A DNA stretch of 64,000 nucleotides from Sulfurospirillum cavolei. Its GTDB lineage: Bacteria; Campylobacterota; Campylobacteria; Campylobacterales; Sulfurospirillaceae. The notes below the pieces were generated by a model. The model ran no database searches and was not told where the DNA came from. It saw nothing but the letters and a program-made list of their open reading frames with translations. Location: the NCBI RefSeq assembly GCF_000813325.1, contig NZ_BBQE01000008.1; one strand, given 5' to 3'. The position numbers and the translations under genes are program-made. This document shows, piece after piece, positions 16,504 through 25,849 of the stretch (the stretch's first letter is position 1; each line of letters opens with the position of its first letter).

Positions 16504-16713
16504 CTCTTTTTTTCTCCTTGCTGAAAAATAAAATCGCATTGTACTCCGATTTCATAAACAATGTGTCATTTCCCGTTTTTTTACCTCACATCAAAAAAAT
16601 CTTTATGCAATCTTTAATTAATATAGTAAACATATACCAAAAATTTTATATAATTTAAAAGAGTGAACGCTTTTTGCTTACAAACATCAAAACTCAGTTT
16701 AAAGGATACCTCG

Positions 16714-17070
16714 ATGCATTTTTTAGTTGTTGACGATAGCTCAACCATGCGTAGAATTTTGTGCAATACCATCAACAGTATCGGCTATACGACCACAGCC
16801 GCCGAAGACGGAATCGATGCACTGGAAAAAGCGAAAGATCAAAAATTCGACGTGATTATGACCGACTGGAATATGCCGCGAATGGACGGTCTGCATTTGG
16901 TACGAGCACTCCGAGCGATGGAAGAGTATAAAAAAACGCCGATCATTATGGTAACGACCGAGGGCGGCAAGCAAGAAGTCCTGACCGCGATCAAAGAAGG
17001 CGTGAATAATTATATCGTCAAGCCTTTTACGGCATTTGTTTTAAGAGAAAAACTCAAAGACATCGTCTAA
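16714..17070 (+). CDS. cheY: Chemotaxis response regulator CheY
   Basis: 118 residues, a single receiver domain. The acidic pair D7-D8, the phospho-acceptor Asp51 in IMTDWNMPRMDG, Thr in MVTTEG and Lys in IVKPF are all present. The TDWNMP context is that of CheY. Phospho-CheY binds the flagellar motor switch. The ATG at 16714 follows AAAGGA; an in-frame upstream start at 16663 was rejected. TATAAT at 16649-16654 is a likely -10 box. It is monocistronic and apart from other chemotaxis genes. Confidence 0.93.
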   Translation: MHFLVVDDSSTMRRILCNTINSIGYTTTAAEDGIDALEKAKDQKFDVIMTDWNMPRMDGLHLVRALRAMEEYKKTPIIMVTTEGGKQEVLTAIKEGVNNYIVKPFTAFVLREKLKDIV

Positions 17071-17074
17071 AAAG

Positions 17075-17094
17075 CCTCGGTTATGATACCGAGG
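17075..17094. terminator. Bidirectional hairpin terminator around kinase stop codon
   Basis: Stem CCTCGGT / ACCGAGG with a 6-base loop. On the minus strand it is followed by CTTTTTAG, and the kinase stop codon lies in the loop. On the plus strand it lies 4 bases after cheY. Confidence 0.7.
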
Positions 17095-18340
17095 TATCAA
17101 AATGAATCGTAAAGAAATTCTGCCCTTCCGCGTAAAGATAACTCAAACGAAACCCGTGTTTTTCGACAATCGCGTTTGCGATGTACAAACCAAGTCCCAA
17201 GCCGTTGCTAGCTCCTTCCGTCGTGCGGTTGAACGGACGCGAAAAATCGCGACAACTCTCCAAAAGAGCTTCGCCGAAACTTCCCACCGTTAAAGCGTGT
17301 GCGTCGACATCCACTTCAATCGCTTCACACGAATGTTTCAAAGCGTTGTCAAGCAAGTTTTTGACCGCCGTCGCAAAGAGCTCAAAATCGACGTTTATCA
17401 AAGGGGCTTCTTCATGATGACGAAAGTGAATGCGTTTCGTATCGCACAACAGTAAATCCATCGCATGATCGAGTACGTCCACCAAACGATACTCCTTAGC
17501 TTCGAGCACCCATTCGTTGGAACTTAACTTCTCGATTTTTACCATTTCGCCCAAAAGCGTTTCCAAACGCTCGAAAATACGCTCCATCTGTTCTTGTTTT
17601 TGATTGTTTTCCAAAGTGTTTGAGAGCAGTTTCCCTTTCATAATCGGCGTTTTGAGTTCGTGAAGGATATTGCGTAAAAAAAGCGTTCGTGCCTCTTTTA
17701 ACATGTGAATCTTTTCCATCGCCAAGTTAAATTCGACCGCGATTTCGCCTAACTCGTCTTCGCTTTCAATCGCAATAGGGTGAAATTTTTTTCGTTCGCC
17801 CACATACCGGATGTCGCTTTTCAGCTGTCGCAAGCGAAGCAGCTTTTGAAGTACCATCGTAAAAAAAAGAAGCAATAAAACATTAATCACGCCGCCTAAA
17901 ATCCATAAGCGATACGGCGAGTAGCTTTCGGTATTTTCCAAAACCGACTCTTCCGCAAACCTCGGTTTCATGGGCGCATCAAAAGGCATCGGATGTTCTT
18001 TCGCAAAAGGCGGAGGCGGCGGAGGGGGATTGGGAACGAAAAAGAGCCGCTTTTCAAAAAGTACCATATGGAAAAACGGGTCTTCCAAGAGTTTTTCTCC
18101 CACGTTATCGAGCAAGTGCTTATCGAGCAAAGAGATACGAACGCCGAGTTTTGCGAGTGACGCGTCTTGATCGTCGGGATGATCGTGTAAGATTTTAACC
18201 GCCATAATAAAACGCTGAAACGTAAAGTACCGCAAATCGCTTTGCTGGCGTTTGTATTCGATCATGAAAGCGATGTTAATGACCGTGAACGTTAAGGCAA
18301 AAAAGATGCAGATAAGCGTTAAGATAGAAGCTTTACGCAT
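17081..18340 (-). CDS. Sensor histidine kinase, ArsS-like
   Basis: 419 residues. Two membrane helices (about residues 7-27 and 146-166) enclose a periplasmic domain that contains a run of seven prolines (PNPPPPPPPF, near residue 107). A HAMP-like linker follows, then the H-box ILHELKTP (His near 228), N-box LLDNALKHS and G-box GLGLGLYIAN. The layout matches the ArsS acid-responsive kinases of Campylobacterota. It overlaps its response regulator by 8 bp. The actual stimulus is unknown; ArsS assignment is by overall resemblance. Confidence 0.85.
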   Translation of the reverse strand: MRKASILTLICIFFALTFTVINIAFMIEYKRQQSDLRYFTFQRFIMAVKILHDHPDDQDASLAKLGVRISLLDKHLLDNVGEKLLEDPFFHMVLFEKRLFFVPNPPPPPPPFAKEHPMPFDAPMKPRFAEESVLENTESYSPYRLWILGGVINVLLLLFFTMVLQKLLRLRQLKSDIRYVGERKKFHPIAIESEDELGEIAVEFNLAMEKIHMLKEARTLFLRNILHELKTPIMKGKLLSNTLENNQKQEQMERIFERLETLLGEMVKIEKLSSNEWVLEAKEYRLVDVLDHAMDLLLCDTKRIHFRHHEEAPLINVDFELFATAVKNLLDNALKHSCEAIEVDVDAHALTVGSFGEALLESCRDFSRPFNRTTEGASNGLGLGLYIANAIVEKHGFRLSYLYAEGQNFFTIHFDTSVS

Positions 18341-19013
18341 TGACGAATTTATACCCGACTCCTCTTACGGAGACGATAAAACGGGGCTTTTTAGGATCGT
18401 CGCCTATTTTCTGGCGAATTCTACCCATAATCACGTCGATACTTTTTAGACTGCTCTCATATTTGATCGAACCGATATTGAGCAGTAACTCCTCTCTGGA
18501 AATCACAAAACCCTCTTTTTTTAACATGTACGAAACGATGTCGTATTCCGCCATGGTTAAACGAAGCTCGCGATCGGATCGCGTGATCGTATGACGTTCC
18601 TCATCGATACAAAACGTTTGACATGTCGCCTCGTGATGCGTACCGTTTGCCGTGCCTCTTCGTAAAATGGCCCGTAAGCGAAACGCTAATTCTCTAGGAT
18701 CGTAAGGTTTGGGTAAAAAGTCGTCCGCGCCCCGCGCAAAACCCATCTCTTTGTCGTTCATATCGGAGCGTGCCGAAGAGATGATGATCGCAAGGGAAGG
18801 AAACGTTTCGCGAACGATGCGGCAAATTTCAAGTCCGTCGATTTGCGGTAAGGAGAGATCTAGCACCAAAGCATCGAAATTTTCGTTTTGCAACGCGACA
18901 AGTCCTTCCAAAGGCGTACATGTCAAGAGCGTTTTGATCTGCTCTTTCTCAAGCGCGTTTTGAAGCAGTTGTCCCAATTCGACGTCGTCTTCGATCATTA
19001 AAATTTTAATCAT
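18333..19013 (-). CDS. OmpR-family response regulator (ArsR-like)
   Basis: 226 residues. The receiver domain has acidic D9-D10, phospho-Asp52 in LVLDLSLPQIDG and Lys in LPKPYDPRE. A winged-helix output domain follows, with SLKSIDVIMGRIRQKIG and RGVGYKF. It is a partner to the kinase gene that follows with 8 bp overlap. Targets are unknown; the neighbouring EF-hand gene on the same strand upstream is a candidate. Confidence 0.9.
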   Translation of the reverse strand: MIKILMIEDDVELGQLLQNALEKEQIKTLLTCTPLEGLVALQNENFDALVLDLSLPQIDGLEICRIVRETFPSLAIIISSARSDMNDKEMGFARGADDFLPKPYDPRELAFRLRAILRRGTANGTHHEATCQTFCIDEERHTITRSDRELRLTMAEYDIVSYMLKKEGFVISREELLLNIGSIKYESSLKSIDVIMGRIRQKIGDDPKKPRFIVSVRGVGYKFVNA

Positions 19014-19089
19014 GGTTTGATTATAGCAAAGCGCAAGTAAATGAAGAATAACACAAAAACCGCGCCTTGCTTAGAGCGCGGTTCCTAAA

Positions 19090-20028
19090 CTAAGCGTTAA
19101 AGCTAACGGACGTTCCCGACAAGGTATTTTGAGAAGCATAGTTGGAAATGATTTGCGCTAAAAGCGTTTTCATCATCTCGTCGTTGCGATCCATCGTATG
19201 CTCTTGCGTAGAAGCTACCTCGGAAGTATTTGTCGTCGTATCGCTTGAGTTTTGCGAATCCCGATAAGCACGTGCTTCTGCGGCACTTACCTTACCGTCG
19301 CCGTCGGCATCGGCATCGTCAAAGTTCGAAGCCAGCGTCTCAAAAAGCGAAGATAAAGCACTATCCGTCGAAGAAACGTCATTTGCCATAGCCGAAAGTT
19401 CGTCTTCGGTATAGCCCGTATCCTCTTCCTCAGAAGAAGAAGGCGGCGGTGGAGGCGGGGGCGTGCCTCCGGCCGCAGATACGGTACTCATCTTTGTCAT
19501 ATCGGTGCTAGCTTCAGTCGATTGACTATAGCTCATCGCTTCGGCAAACGTCACTTTTCCATCTCCGTCGGCATCGGCGGCGTCAAAATTTTCGACCACC
19601 GAAGAGAGCAAATCTGCCAAAGGATCGTCCGTAGAGGAAACCTCTTTCAATAAAGAAGTCATCTCCTCTTCGCTCAATCCGGTATCGTGCTCAGACGAGG
19701 ATGAAGGCGGCGGAGGTGGGGGCATAGAACCTGCCGCCGAAGAAGACATTTGCGCTAGCGTAGAGTTCAACTCGTCAAAACTAACGGAACCGTCTCCGTC
19801 GCTATCCATAGCAGTAAAAGCACTACTGATAGCACTTTCGTCACTGATGGAAAGCGCCAAAGCGGCACTACTAAACTCGGCACTATCGATTGATCCGCTT
19901 GAATCGCTGTCCATAGAAGTAAGCAACGCTTCTGCGAACGAGGACTCGGACGTAGCGGAATTTTTAGTACCGTAACCGTACGTTGCGCCCAAAGACGCTC
20001 CGTAAAGAGAATTTGAGCTAAGCGTCAT
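19090..20028 (-). CDS. EF-hand protein with duplicated polyproline module
   Basis: 312 residues from the ATG at 20028 (AGGAGG upstream). Four calcium-binding loops of the DxDxDG type are visible: MDSDSSGSIDSAEF, MDSDGDGSVSFDEL, ADADGDGKVTFAEA and ADADGDGKVSAAEA. Two copies of a module run polyproline (6 or 7 Pro), then a Ser/Glu run, DTG, an acidic helix and an EF hand, showing internal duplication. There is no classical signal peptide; the start MTLSSNSLYGASLG is like non-classically secreted or flagellar-type substrates. Proposed role: Ca2+-binding or buffering protein. It lies 76 bp upstream of the response-regulator gene on the same strand. Confidence 0.8.
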   Translation of the reverse strand: MTLSSNSLYGASLGATYGYGTKNSATSESSFAEALLTSMDSDSSGSIDSAEFSSAALALSISDESAISSAFTAMDSDGDGSVSFDELNSTLAQMSSSAAGSMPPPPPPSSSSEHDTGLSEEEMTSLLKEVSSTDDPLADLLSSVVENFDAADADGDGKVTFAEAMSYSQSTEASTDMTKMSTVSAAGGTPPPPPPPSSSEEEDTGYTEDELSAMANDVSSTDSALSSLFETLASNFDDADADGDGKVSAAEARAYRDSQNSSDTTTNTSEVASTQEHTMDRNDEMMKTLLAQIISNYASQNTLSGTSVSFNA

Positions 20029-20235
20029 CTTCTCCTCCTGTTTTTGGCTTGGGAATTTCCCGATAGCAATCCTAACGCTAAAGCGGTAAACGGTGGGTAA
20101 CATTTCTCCATTTTGTAACAACAAAAGTCTCATTAAAAAAGTAATTCTTTTATTCAAAAATTTTTAATTTTGTGAAGAGTAAAATGGAATTGCTTTGAGA
20201 TAATGCTTTATCTTGAGTTCAAGAGGAGTCATGAC

Positions 20236-21882
20236 ATGTATTTTTTTCTCAAACGTTTTTTCTTTTTCCTCACTATTTTTTTTCCAACGTTTGGTTTTGC
20301 CGACATCAACGACGATATCAATGCGGCACACCTGCTCATCTATCAAGGAAAATACGTTCAAGCCGAAGCTACTTATACACAACTGATGAAACCGGCATCG
20401 GAAGAGTTTATCGCCGGAACCGCACTGGTCGATATGCTGCATTTTTATCGAGGAACTGCTCGTTTGATTCAGCATAAAAACCAAGAGGCGCAAGAAGACA
20501 TTGAAGCCGCTTTTCATCCCAAAAGTAGCTTGATGTACGATGATACGGGATACATGTTGCGTGCACGCCTTCGCTTGATGCAAGGCGATACGAAAGGTGC
20601 TTTTGAGGACTACGATGCTCTTTTTAAAACTACGCAAAAAGGCGTTGCAAACGGTTATCGCTTTGCTATGGCTTTGGCTCAACGCGGTTGGGCGCATGTG
20701 CTATTGGGAGAACAAGAAGATGCCAAAAAAGACTTTCAAATGGCAATTTCAACCGATACGACCATGCTCGGCATGGAATTAAATAGCCTTCAAAAACCGT
20801 TTTGGCAAGCTGTCGTACAAGAGATCATCCCTCTTGTGGGCACACAAAATGATGCACAAATTATCAAAACTTTGGACAAAATTTTAGAAAAGCAACAATT
20901 GACAACCTACCCTTTTAGTTACGAGCGAAGCGTGCACGACGAAAAAAATTTTTCTAACGTTATTTTGCTGTACGAAGTGTACGGCCCGGCTTTTTTACTA
21001 CGAGAAAAGAAACAAAAAGAAAAATCGCAAACCTATCAGACCAACATTAATACCCTTTTCGCTTCCGCACAACAGTCTCTTTTAAAAGGTGACAAACAAG
21101 GTGCTTTTAACAGTTTCGTCAACGCCTTTCAACATACTGCTCCAGACGATCAAGCCGGTCGGACAACCGCCGTTCAAGGCATGTCCGGTATCATTCGTTC
21201 CGGCTTTACTCCGCCAACGGCTACGGAATCTTCCCGAAAGCTTGCGATCAAAGCGCAAGTGATAGCCCAGGAAAAAGCCTATCAGGAAGCTATTGACATC
21301 TATTCTCAAGCCATCAACGAAGCCCCTTGGATAGCTAATTTTTATTACGATCATGCCCTTCTTATCGCAGAAGTCGCACAAAAAAGCGATGATTTCAATG
21401 CCGCTATCGTCGAAATGAAACGTTTTATACTTCTAAGTACCAATGCCATGGAGATGAGAGAGGCACAAGACCGCATCTATCAATGGGAAATTAAACGCGA
21501 TCGCAATGCGCAAAAACAAAATGCCGCACCTAAAGGCCCGCGAGTTGCCTCCAGTGCGACGGGAAGCGCCAGCGACTGTTTTATCGCAACTGCAGCTTAC
21601 GGCTCGTTTCTTGATCCCCATGTCGTATCCTTACGAACATTTCGTGATCGCTATCTCCTAAGCAACGCTCCCGGACAATGGTTTGTTGAAAACTATTACC
21701 GTTACTCGCCGCCGATTGCCGACATGATCCGAGAGAACCTCTTTTTACGTTTTCTAACGAAAATGGTGCTAACGCCGATCATCTTTTTCATCGAATTTCC
21801 GATCGTTTTCACCATTGCATTCGTTGGTGTCATACTCTTGTTGCGACGTAAAAGACGTTTGCGAAAGCCAGTTTTATCATGA
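20236..21882 (+). CDS. TPR-repeat protein with CFI-box C-terminal sorting domain
   Basis: 548 residues from ATG 20236 (AAGAGGAG upstream). A signal peptide precedes TPR-like helical repeats through about residue 430 (for example AAHLLIYQGKYVQAEATY and ALLIAEVAQKSDDFNAA). After a linker comes CFIATAAYGSFLDPHV (Cys near 447), then LRTFRDRYL, a YYRYSPP block, a hydrophobic helix and the basic tail RRKRRLRKP. That end is the CFI-box-CTERM class of putative sorting or processing signal. It is first of a three-gene operon with 4-bp overlaps. Function unknown. Confidence 0.82.
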   Translation: MYFFLKRFFFFLTIFFPTFGFADINDDINAAHLLIYQGKYVQAEATYTQLMKPASEEFIAGTALVDMLHFYRGTARLIQHKNQEAQEDIEAAFHPKSSLMYDDTGYMLRARLRLMQGDTKGAFEDYDALFKTTQKGVANGYRFAMALAQRGWAHVLLGEQEDAKKDFQMAISTDTTMLGMELNSLQKPFWQAVVQEIIPLVGTQNDAQIIKTLDKILEKQQLTTYPFSYERSVHDEKNFSNVILLYEVYGPAFLLREKKQKEKSQTYQTNINTLFASAQQSLLKGDKQGAFNSFVNAFQHTAPDDQAGRTTAVQGMSGIIRSGFTPPTATESSRKLAIKAQVIAQEKAYQEAIDIYSQAINEAPWIANFYYDHALLIAEVAQKSDDFNAAIVEMKRFILLSTNAMEMREAQDRIYQWEIKRDRNAQKQNAAPKGPRVASSATGSASDCFIATAAYGSFLDPHVVSLRTFRDRYLLSNAPGQWFVENYYRYSPPIADMIRENLFLRFLTKMVLTPIIFFIEFPIVFTIAFVGVILLLRRKRRLRKPVLS

Positions 21883-23051
21883 AACAGGTATTGGCGCGAT
21901 TGAGTTTCACCGTGTGTTGTACTCTGCCTACGCTTTACGCCGAGAGTGCCTTGCAACAACTCTACGATGCGGGGGGCTCTCCGCCGGAAGTACCGATGCC
22001 CCAACTTAAAACGGAATCTTATAGCGGAACAAAATCTTCGGTACCTTCGTCCACATCTCGAAGTAGCACGACTAAAACGTCATCTCGAACACCTAGCCCC
22101 TCCGCTACCATCGGTGCTACACTCTTCGGAGCAGTATTAGAAAGCGTTTTGTTCGATGCACCTAACGAACCAGACCCTGAAACAGTGCGTCAACAACAAG
22201 AACAGCAACGGCTTGAGGAAGAGACCGCAAAGCAACAAGAACAAGAAGCGAATAAACACCATCAAAACTTGATGCACTCGTTCAAAAGTGTGCCTTCTAC
22301 AACCACGACTACGGAAACAACGCTATCCTCTTCGGGACTGGCTTTTAAAACGACAACCAAAGTACCGATTGATATTCATTCGTATGAAGCAATGAGAGAA
22401 TCTGCCTCTAGACCTTTTGACGGAGGCGGTTCGTATACGGCTTTACCGGCGACATGGAAACCTTATCCTCTTGGAAAGGCACCGATTTCGTTTTCAAAAG
22501 CAAGCACTTTATGCCAAAATAAGCAATGTTCATGGCCAAAAGCAACACCGCTTAACACGACATTGCCCAAAGCGACCGTTCGCCATACGCCGATCAACCT
22601 ATCATCCTTAGGCACTCCGACAACACCCAATCCCGGTATGCTTTTAAAAACGATTTTAGCCTCTAAACAGGACGATACAAACTCTTTTTTTGTGATTCTC
22701 AATCGTTTGAGTTATCTGGGCAAAGAGGTCGGGAAAGAACTCTTAACAAGCATCGCCATGAAACTTTTAGAATCAACGCCGGCGGGAGAAAAACTTGCCT
22801 TGATCAAAGAGGTGCACGATTTGGCAAACAACGATATGGAAGATGCTAACAAAGTGGCCTTATGGCTTGGATCCTCACGCATCGATCAGCCGCCTGAAAT
22901 CACGTCATTAGCGGACGATGCCAAGCCTTTTTTGATACGTGGCATCAGTGCTCAGGAGTCTTATGAAAAGTTGGCCGAAGTGGTCAGCGACACCAACGAG
23001 ATATTTGACATGTCAGAAAAGTTTTCAAATATTTTAAAGAATATGCCATGA
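21879..23051 (+). CDS. Secreted Ser/Thr-rich protein of unknown function
   Basis: 390 residues. A signal peptide (to about residue 21) is followed by a Ser/Thr/Pro-rich low-complexity stretch. A Gln/Glu coiled coil lies near residues 105-130, then another Thr-rich stretch, and a helical C-terminal half from about 255. A Cys pair in STLCQNKQCSW could form a disulfide. I do not recognise the family. ATGA overlaps link it to the TPR/CFI-box gene before it and the propeller-like gene after it, so the three products probably form one envelope complex. Confidence 0.72.
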   Translation: MKQVLARLSFTVCCTLPTLYAESALQQLYDAGGSPPEVPMPQLKTESYSGTKSSVPSSTSRSSTTKTSSRTPSPSATIGATLFGAVLESVLFDAPNEPDPETVRQQQEQQRLEEETAKQQEQEANKHHQNLMHSFKSVPSTTTTTETTLSSSGLAFKTTTKVPIDIHSYEAMRESASRPFDGGGSYTALPATWKPYPLGKAPISFSKASTLCQNKQCSWPKATPLNTTLPKATVRHTPINLSSLGTPTTPNPGMLLKTILASKQDDTNSFFVILNRLSYLGKEVGKELLTSIAMKLLESTPAGEKLALIKEVHDLANNDMEDANKVALWLGSSRIDQPPEITSLADDAKPFLIRGISAQESYEKLAEVVSDTNEIFDMSEKFSNILKNMP

Positions 23052-23818
23052 AACATCTGTTGCTCTGCCTTCTGCTTTTTGGAACGCTCTACGCATCCAC
23101 CCCGATTGAATTGGCACCAAAACTGGCATTGTATGCCATGCCGAAAACCTTGAACGATAAGATCGACTGGCGAAGTGATGCGCAACTTCATGTAGATGCA
23201 AACGGGTTGTGGCTTTTGTCCCAAACCAACATCTTACGATTGGACAAACCGGGTAAGGCGTTGATGGCTTCATTGCATATCGCATCTTTTACACTGGCAA
23301 AAAGCGGTCATCCCATTGCCGTCGTGGATGAACGATTAGGACTGATTCGCCACGGTATGTTTCTTCCCGGGCCCAAACTTCCCGATATCGGCTATGCTGT
23401 TGCACAGGGACAAAATGACACGCTTTATGCGTATAACCCGAAAAAAATCGCCCCCGTGTACCGCTTTGACGGTCAAATGATTCGTGCGATCACGCAACCG
23501 AGCCAACCGGTTTTAGCCTTGAGCGCTTTGGGAGAGGGCATTGTGTTTGCCACCAAAGAGGGAATTTTTAGTATTCAGGAGAATAAACCTTTGGGATTAG
23601 TCCTGCCTTTGATCGAGTTTGAGCCTATCGTCTCACTTGCAGTGAATCCTCAAACGGCAGAGATTTTTGTGAGCACAAAACAGGCCATTTATAGCCTCAA
23701 TCACAATGTCATGGTCCCTTTAGTCACCGGCATCGGAGGAGCGATTGCCTTTTACGACAATCGACTATGGATCGCAGACGGTTTAACCCGTCAACTTTAT
23801 ATTCTAACGCCGCAATAA
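23048..23818 (+). CDS. Secreted beta-propeller-like protein of unknown function
   Basis: 256 residues. A signal peptide (HLLLCLLLFGTLYAS) precedes a domain of repeated short strands such as VDANGLWLLSQTNILRLD, LSALGEGIVFATKEGIFSI and VNPQTAEIFVSTKQAIYSL. This spacing is typical of NHL/WD-like propellers, where it usually means protein or glycan binding. There is no enzymatic motif. Last gene of the three-gene operon. Confidence 0.72.
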   Translation: MKHLLLCLLLFGTLYASTPIELAPKLALYAMPKTLNDKIDWRSDAQLHVDANGLWLLSQTNILRLDKPGKALMASLHIASFTLAKSGHPIAVVDERLGLIRHGMFLPGPKLPDIGYAVAQGQNDTLYAYNPKKIAPVYRFDGQMIRAITQPSQPVLALSALGEGIVFATKEGIFSIQENKPLGLVLPLIEFEPIVSLAVNPQTAEIFVSTKQAIYSLNHNVMVPLVTGIGGAIAFYDNRLWIADGLTRQLYILTPQ

Positions 23819-23889
23819 ATCAACGAAACCCTTTGTGCATAACAGCATCGCATACTATGTAACCGTCTGGAAACTCTTTCGTACTACGA

Positions 23890-23906
23890 TTCGCTAAAAC
23901 AGCGAA
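23890..23906 (+). promoter_or_regulatory. Hairpin next to phnX ribosome binding site
   Basis: Stem TTCGCT / AGCGAA with a 5-base loop abuts AAGGGG, the ribosome site of the ATG at 23916. It may modulate initiation or just be the end of the upstream transcript. Confidence 0.35.
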
Positions 23907-23915
23907 GGGGTTGTT

Positions 23916-24731
23916 ATGCAAACAGGAATTCAAGGGGTTATTTGCGATTGGGCGGGGACGACGGTAGATTTCGGGTCGCTTTCTCCGGTTGCGGCGTTTG
24001 CCGAAGCGTTCGATCGTTTCGGGTTTAGCGTGAGTTTTGAAGAGATTCGGACGTTTATGGGAATGCTTAAGTTTGAGCATACCCAAGCGATTTTAGAGTT
24101 GACGAAAGAGCGTTTTTCGGAGCAGTTCGGACGCTTTCCGGACGAAAAGGACGCGCGAGCGATTTACGCATATTTCGAGCCGGCACTTTTTGACGTTTTG
24201 GCAAGCCATAGCGTGCCGATCAAAGGTGCGGTGGAGTTTGCCGAAACGTTGAAAAAACGCTCGATAAAGCTTGGTTCTACGACGGGCTATACCGCTTCGA
24301 TGATGGACGTCGTGACGCGCGAAGCGGCAAAACACGGTTACAAACCGGATTGTTACGTGAGCCCATCGGCCTATCTTCCGGGGCGTCCGCACCCTTTTAT
24401 GATCTATAAAAATGCCATCGAATTGGAAATCTATCCGTTAAGTTCCATCGTGAAAATCGGCGACACCCTAAGCGATATACGTGAGGGCTTAAACGCGGGC
24501 TGTTGGAGCATCGGCGTGGCGTTAAGCGGCAACGAAACGGGCATCTCGTACGACGCGTACGAGCACCTTCCCAAATCCGTTTTGGACGAAAAACGCCGCC
24601 AAGCGAAAGAGAAGCTGGAAAATGCCGGAGCGCACTACGTCATCGACGGTATTTGGGACGCGTTGGAGGTTCTTGAACGCATCGAAGAAAAGATCAAAAA
24701 CGGAGAAAAACCATGCCGCATTCATGCCTAA
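23916..24731 (+). CDS. phnX: Phosphonoacetaldehyde hydrolase
   Basis: 271 residues, HAD superfamily. The nucleophile Asp is in VICDWAGTTVDFG, where PhnX has DWAGT. The cap contains the region around MGMLKFEH that carries the Schiff-base Lys. KLGSTTGYT is motif II and KIGDTLSDIREG is the acidic motif IV. It splits phosphonoacetaldehyde to acetaldehyde and phosphate, the second step of 2-aminoethylphosphonate breakdown. It overlaps phnW by 19 bp and leads a six-gene operon. Confidence 0.93.
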   Translation: MQTGIQGVICDWAGTTVDFGSLSPVAAFAEAFDRFGFSVSFEEIRTFMGMLKFEHTQAILELTKERFSEQFGRFPDEKDARAIYAYFEPALFDVLASHSVPIKGAVEFAETLKKRSIKLGSTTGYTASMMDVVTREAAKHGYKPDCYVSPSAYLPGRPHPFMIYKNAIELEIYPLSSIVKIGDTLSDIREGLNAGCWSIGVALSGNETGISYDAYEHLPKSVLDEKRRQAKEKLENAGAHYVIDGIWDALEVLERIEEKIKNGEKPCRIHA

Positions 24732-25849
24732 ATACGATCGATCCGACACTCATACCGGACAACCCATACCTTCTTTTAACGCCCGGTCCTTTAAGCACGA
24801 GTAAACGCGTTCGCGCGGCTTTACTGAAAGATTGGTGTACGTGGGACAAGGAGTACAACGACGTCGTACAGGAGATTCGCTCCCGTTTGGTCGCTTTGGC
24901 GTCCAAAAGCGGTGCTTATACCGCCGTATTGATGCAAGGAAGCGGCACGTTTAGCGTCGAGTCCGCAGTGACGACGCTCCTTCCGCCGATCGACGCGAAA
25001 GTGCTGGTCTTAACCAACGGCGCGTACGGCGAACGCATCGCGCAAATCGCTTCGTACGCCAAAATTCCGTGCCTTACATGTAACGTTGAAGAGACGACGA
25101 CGTTTTCGCTCGAAGCCCTTGAACACCTGCTTTGCAACGATCCGTCCATCCGTGCCGTCGCCGTGGTGCATTGCGAAACGACGACGGGCATTTTAAATCC
25201 CATTGTCGAGATCGCGCGCATCGTTAAAGCGCACCGCAAACTGTTGATCGTCGATGCGATGAGCAGTTTCGGCGGCATCGAAATCGACCTTGACGCGTTG
25301 GACGCCGACGTGTTGATCTCAAGCTCCAACAAGTGCATTCAAGGGGTTCCGGGATTTGGCTTTATGCTCTTTAAAAAGACGACCTTAGCGACATGTCAGG
25401 GCAATGCGCGCTCTTTGAGCCTTGATGCGTACGAACAACACACCATGATGCAACACCACGGCGGCAAATGGCGTTTTACGTCGCCGACCCACGTCGTGCG
25501 CGCTTTTGCCGAAGCTTTGTGCGAACTCGAAGACGAAGGCGGCATCGCGGCGCGATATGAGCGTTACCGCACCAATCAACGCCTTTTGGTCGAAGGTATG
25601 GAAGCCTTGGGCTTTGAATGCGTGGTGGAGAAAGCCTTGCAAAGTCCTATTATTACGAGTTTTTACAGTCCGAAGAGCGCTTCGTACGACTTTCAGACCT
25701 TTTACGCGCGCCTCAAAGCAAAAGGCTTCGTGATTTACCCAGGGAAAGTCTCACATGTCGAAAGTTTTCGCATCGGCACGATCGGTCACGTTTTTCCCGA
25801 AGACATTACGCGCTTGCTCAAAGCGGTACAAGAGGCAATTTTTTGGTAA
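24713..25849 (+). CDS. phnW: 2-aminoethylphosphonate-pyruvate transaminase
   Basis: 378 residues, PLP-dependent class V aminotransferase. Landmarks are LLTPGPLSTS near the N-terminus, LMQGSGTFSVES, VVHCETTTGILNP and the PLP lysine in ISSSNKCIQGVPGFGF. It converts 2-AEP plus pyruvate to phosphonoacetaldehyde plus alanine, feeding PhnX. The operon context confirms the role. A Thr-Cys pair is written ACATGT twice in this gene (25076, 25390). Confidence 0.94.
   Translation: MPHSCLNTIDPTLIPDNPYLLLTPGPLSTSKRVRAALLKDWCTWDKEYNDVVQEIRSRLVALASKSGAYTAVLMQGSGTFSVESAVTTLLPPIDAKVLVLTNGAYGERIAQIASYAKIPCLTCNVEETTTFSLEALEHLLCNDPSIRAVAVVHCETTTGILNPIVEIARIVKAHRKLLIVDAMSSFGGIEIDLDALDADVLISSSNKCIQGVPGFGFMLFKKTTLATCQGNARSLSLDAYEQHTMMQHHGGKWRFTSPTHVVRAFAEALCELEDEGGIAARYERYRTNQRLLVEGMEALGFECVVEKALQSPIITSFYSPKSASYDFQTFYARLKAKGFVIYPGKVSHVESFRIGTIGHVFPEDITRLLKAVQEAIFW

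Noticed and set aside
20164..20697. Minus-strand reading frame of 177 codons
   Set aside because: Antisense to the TPR/CFI-box gene with no family features or ribosome site.
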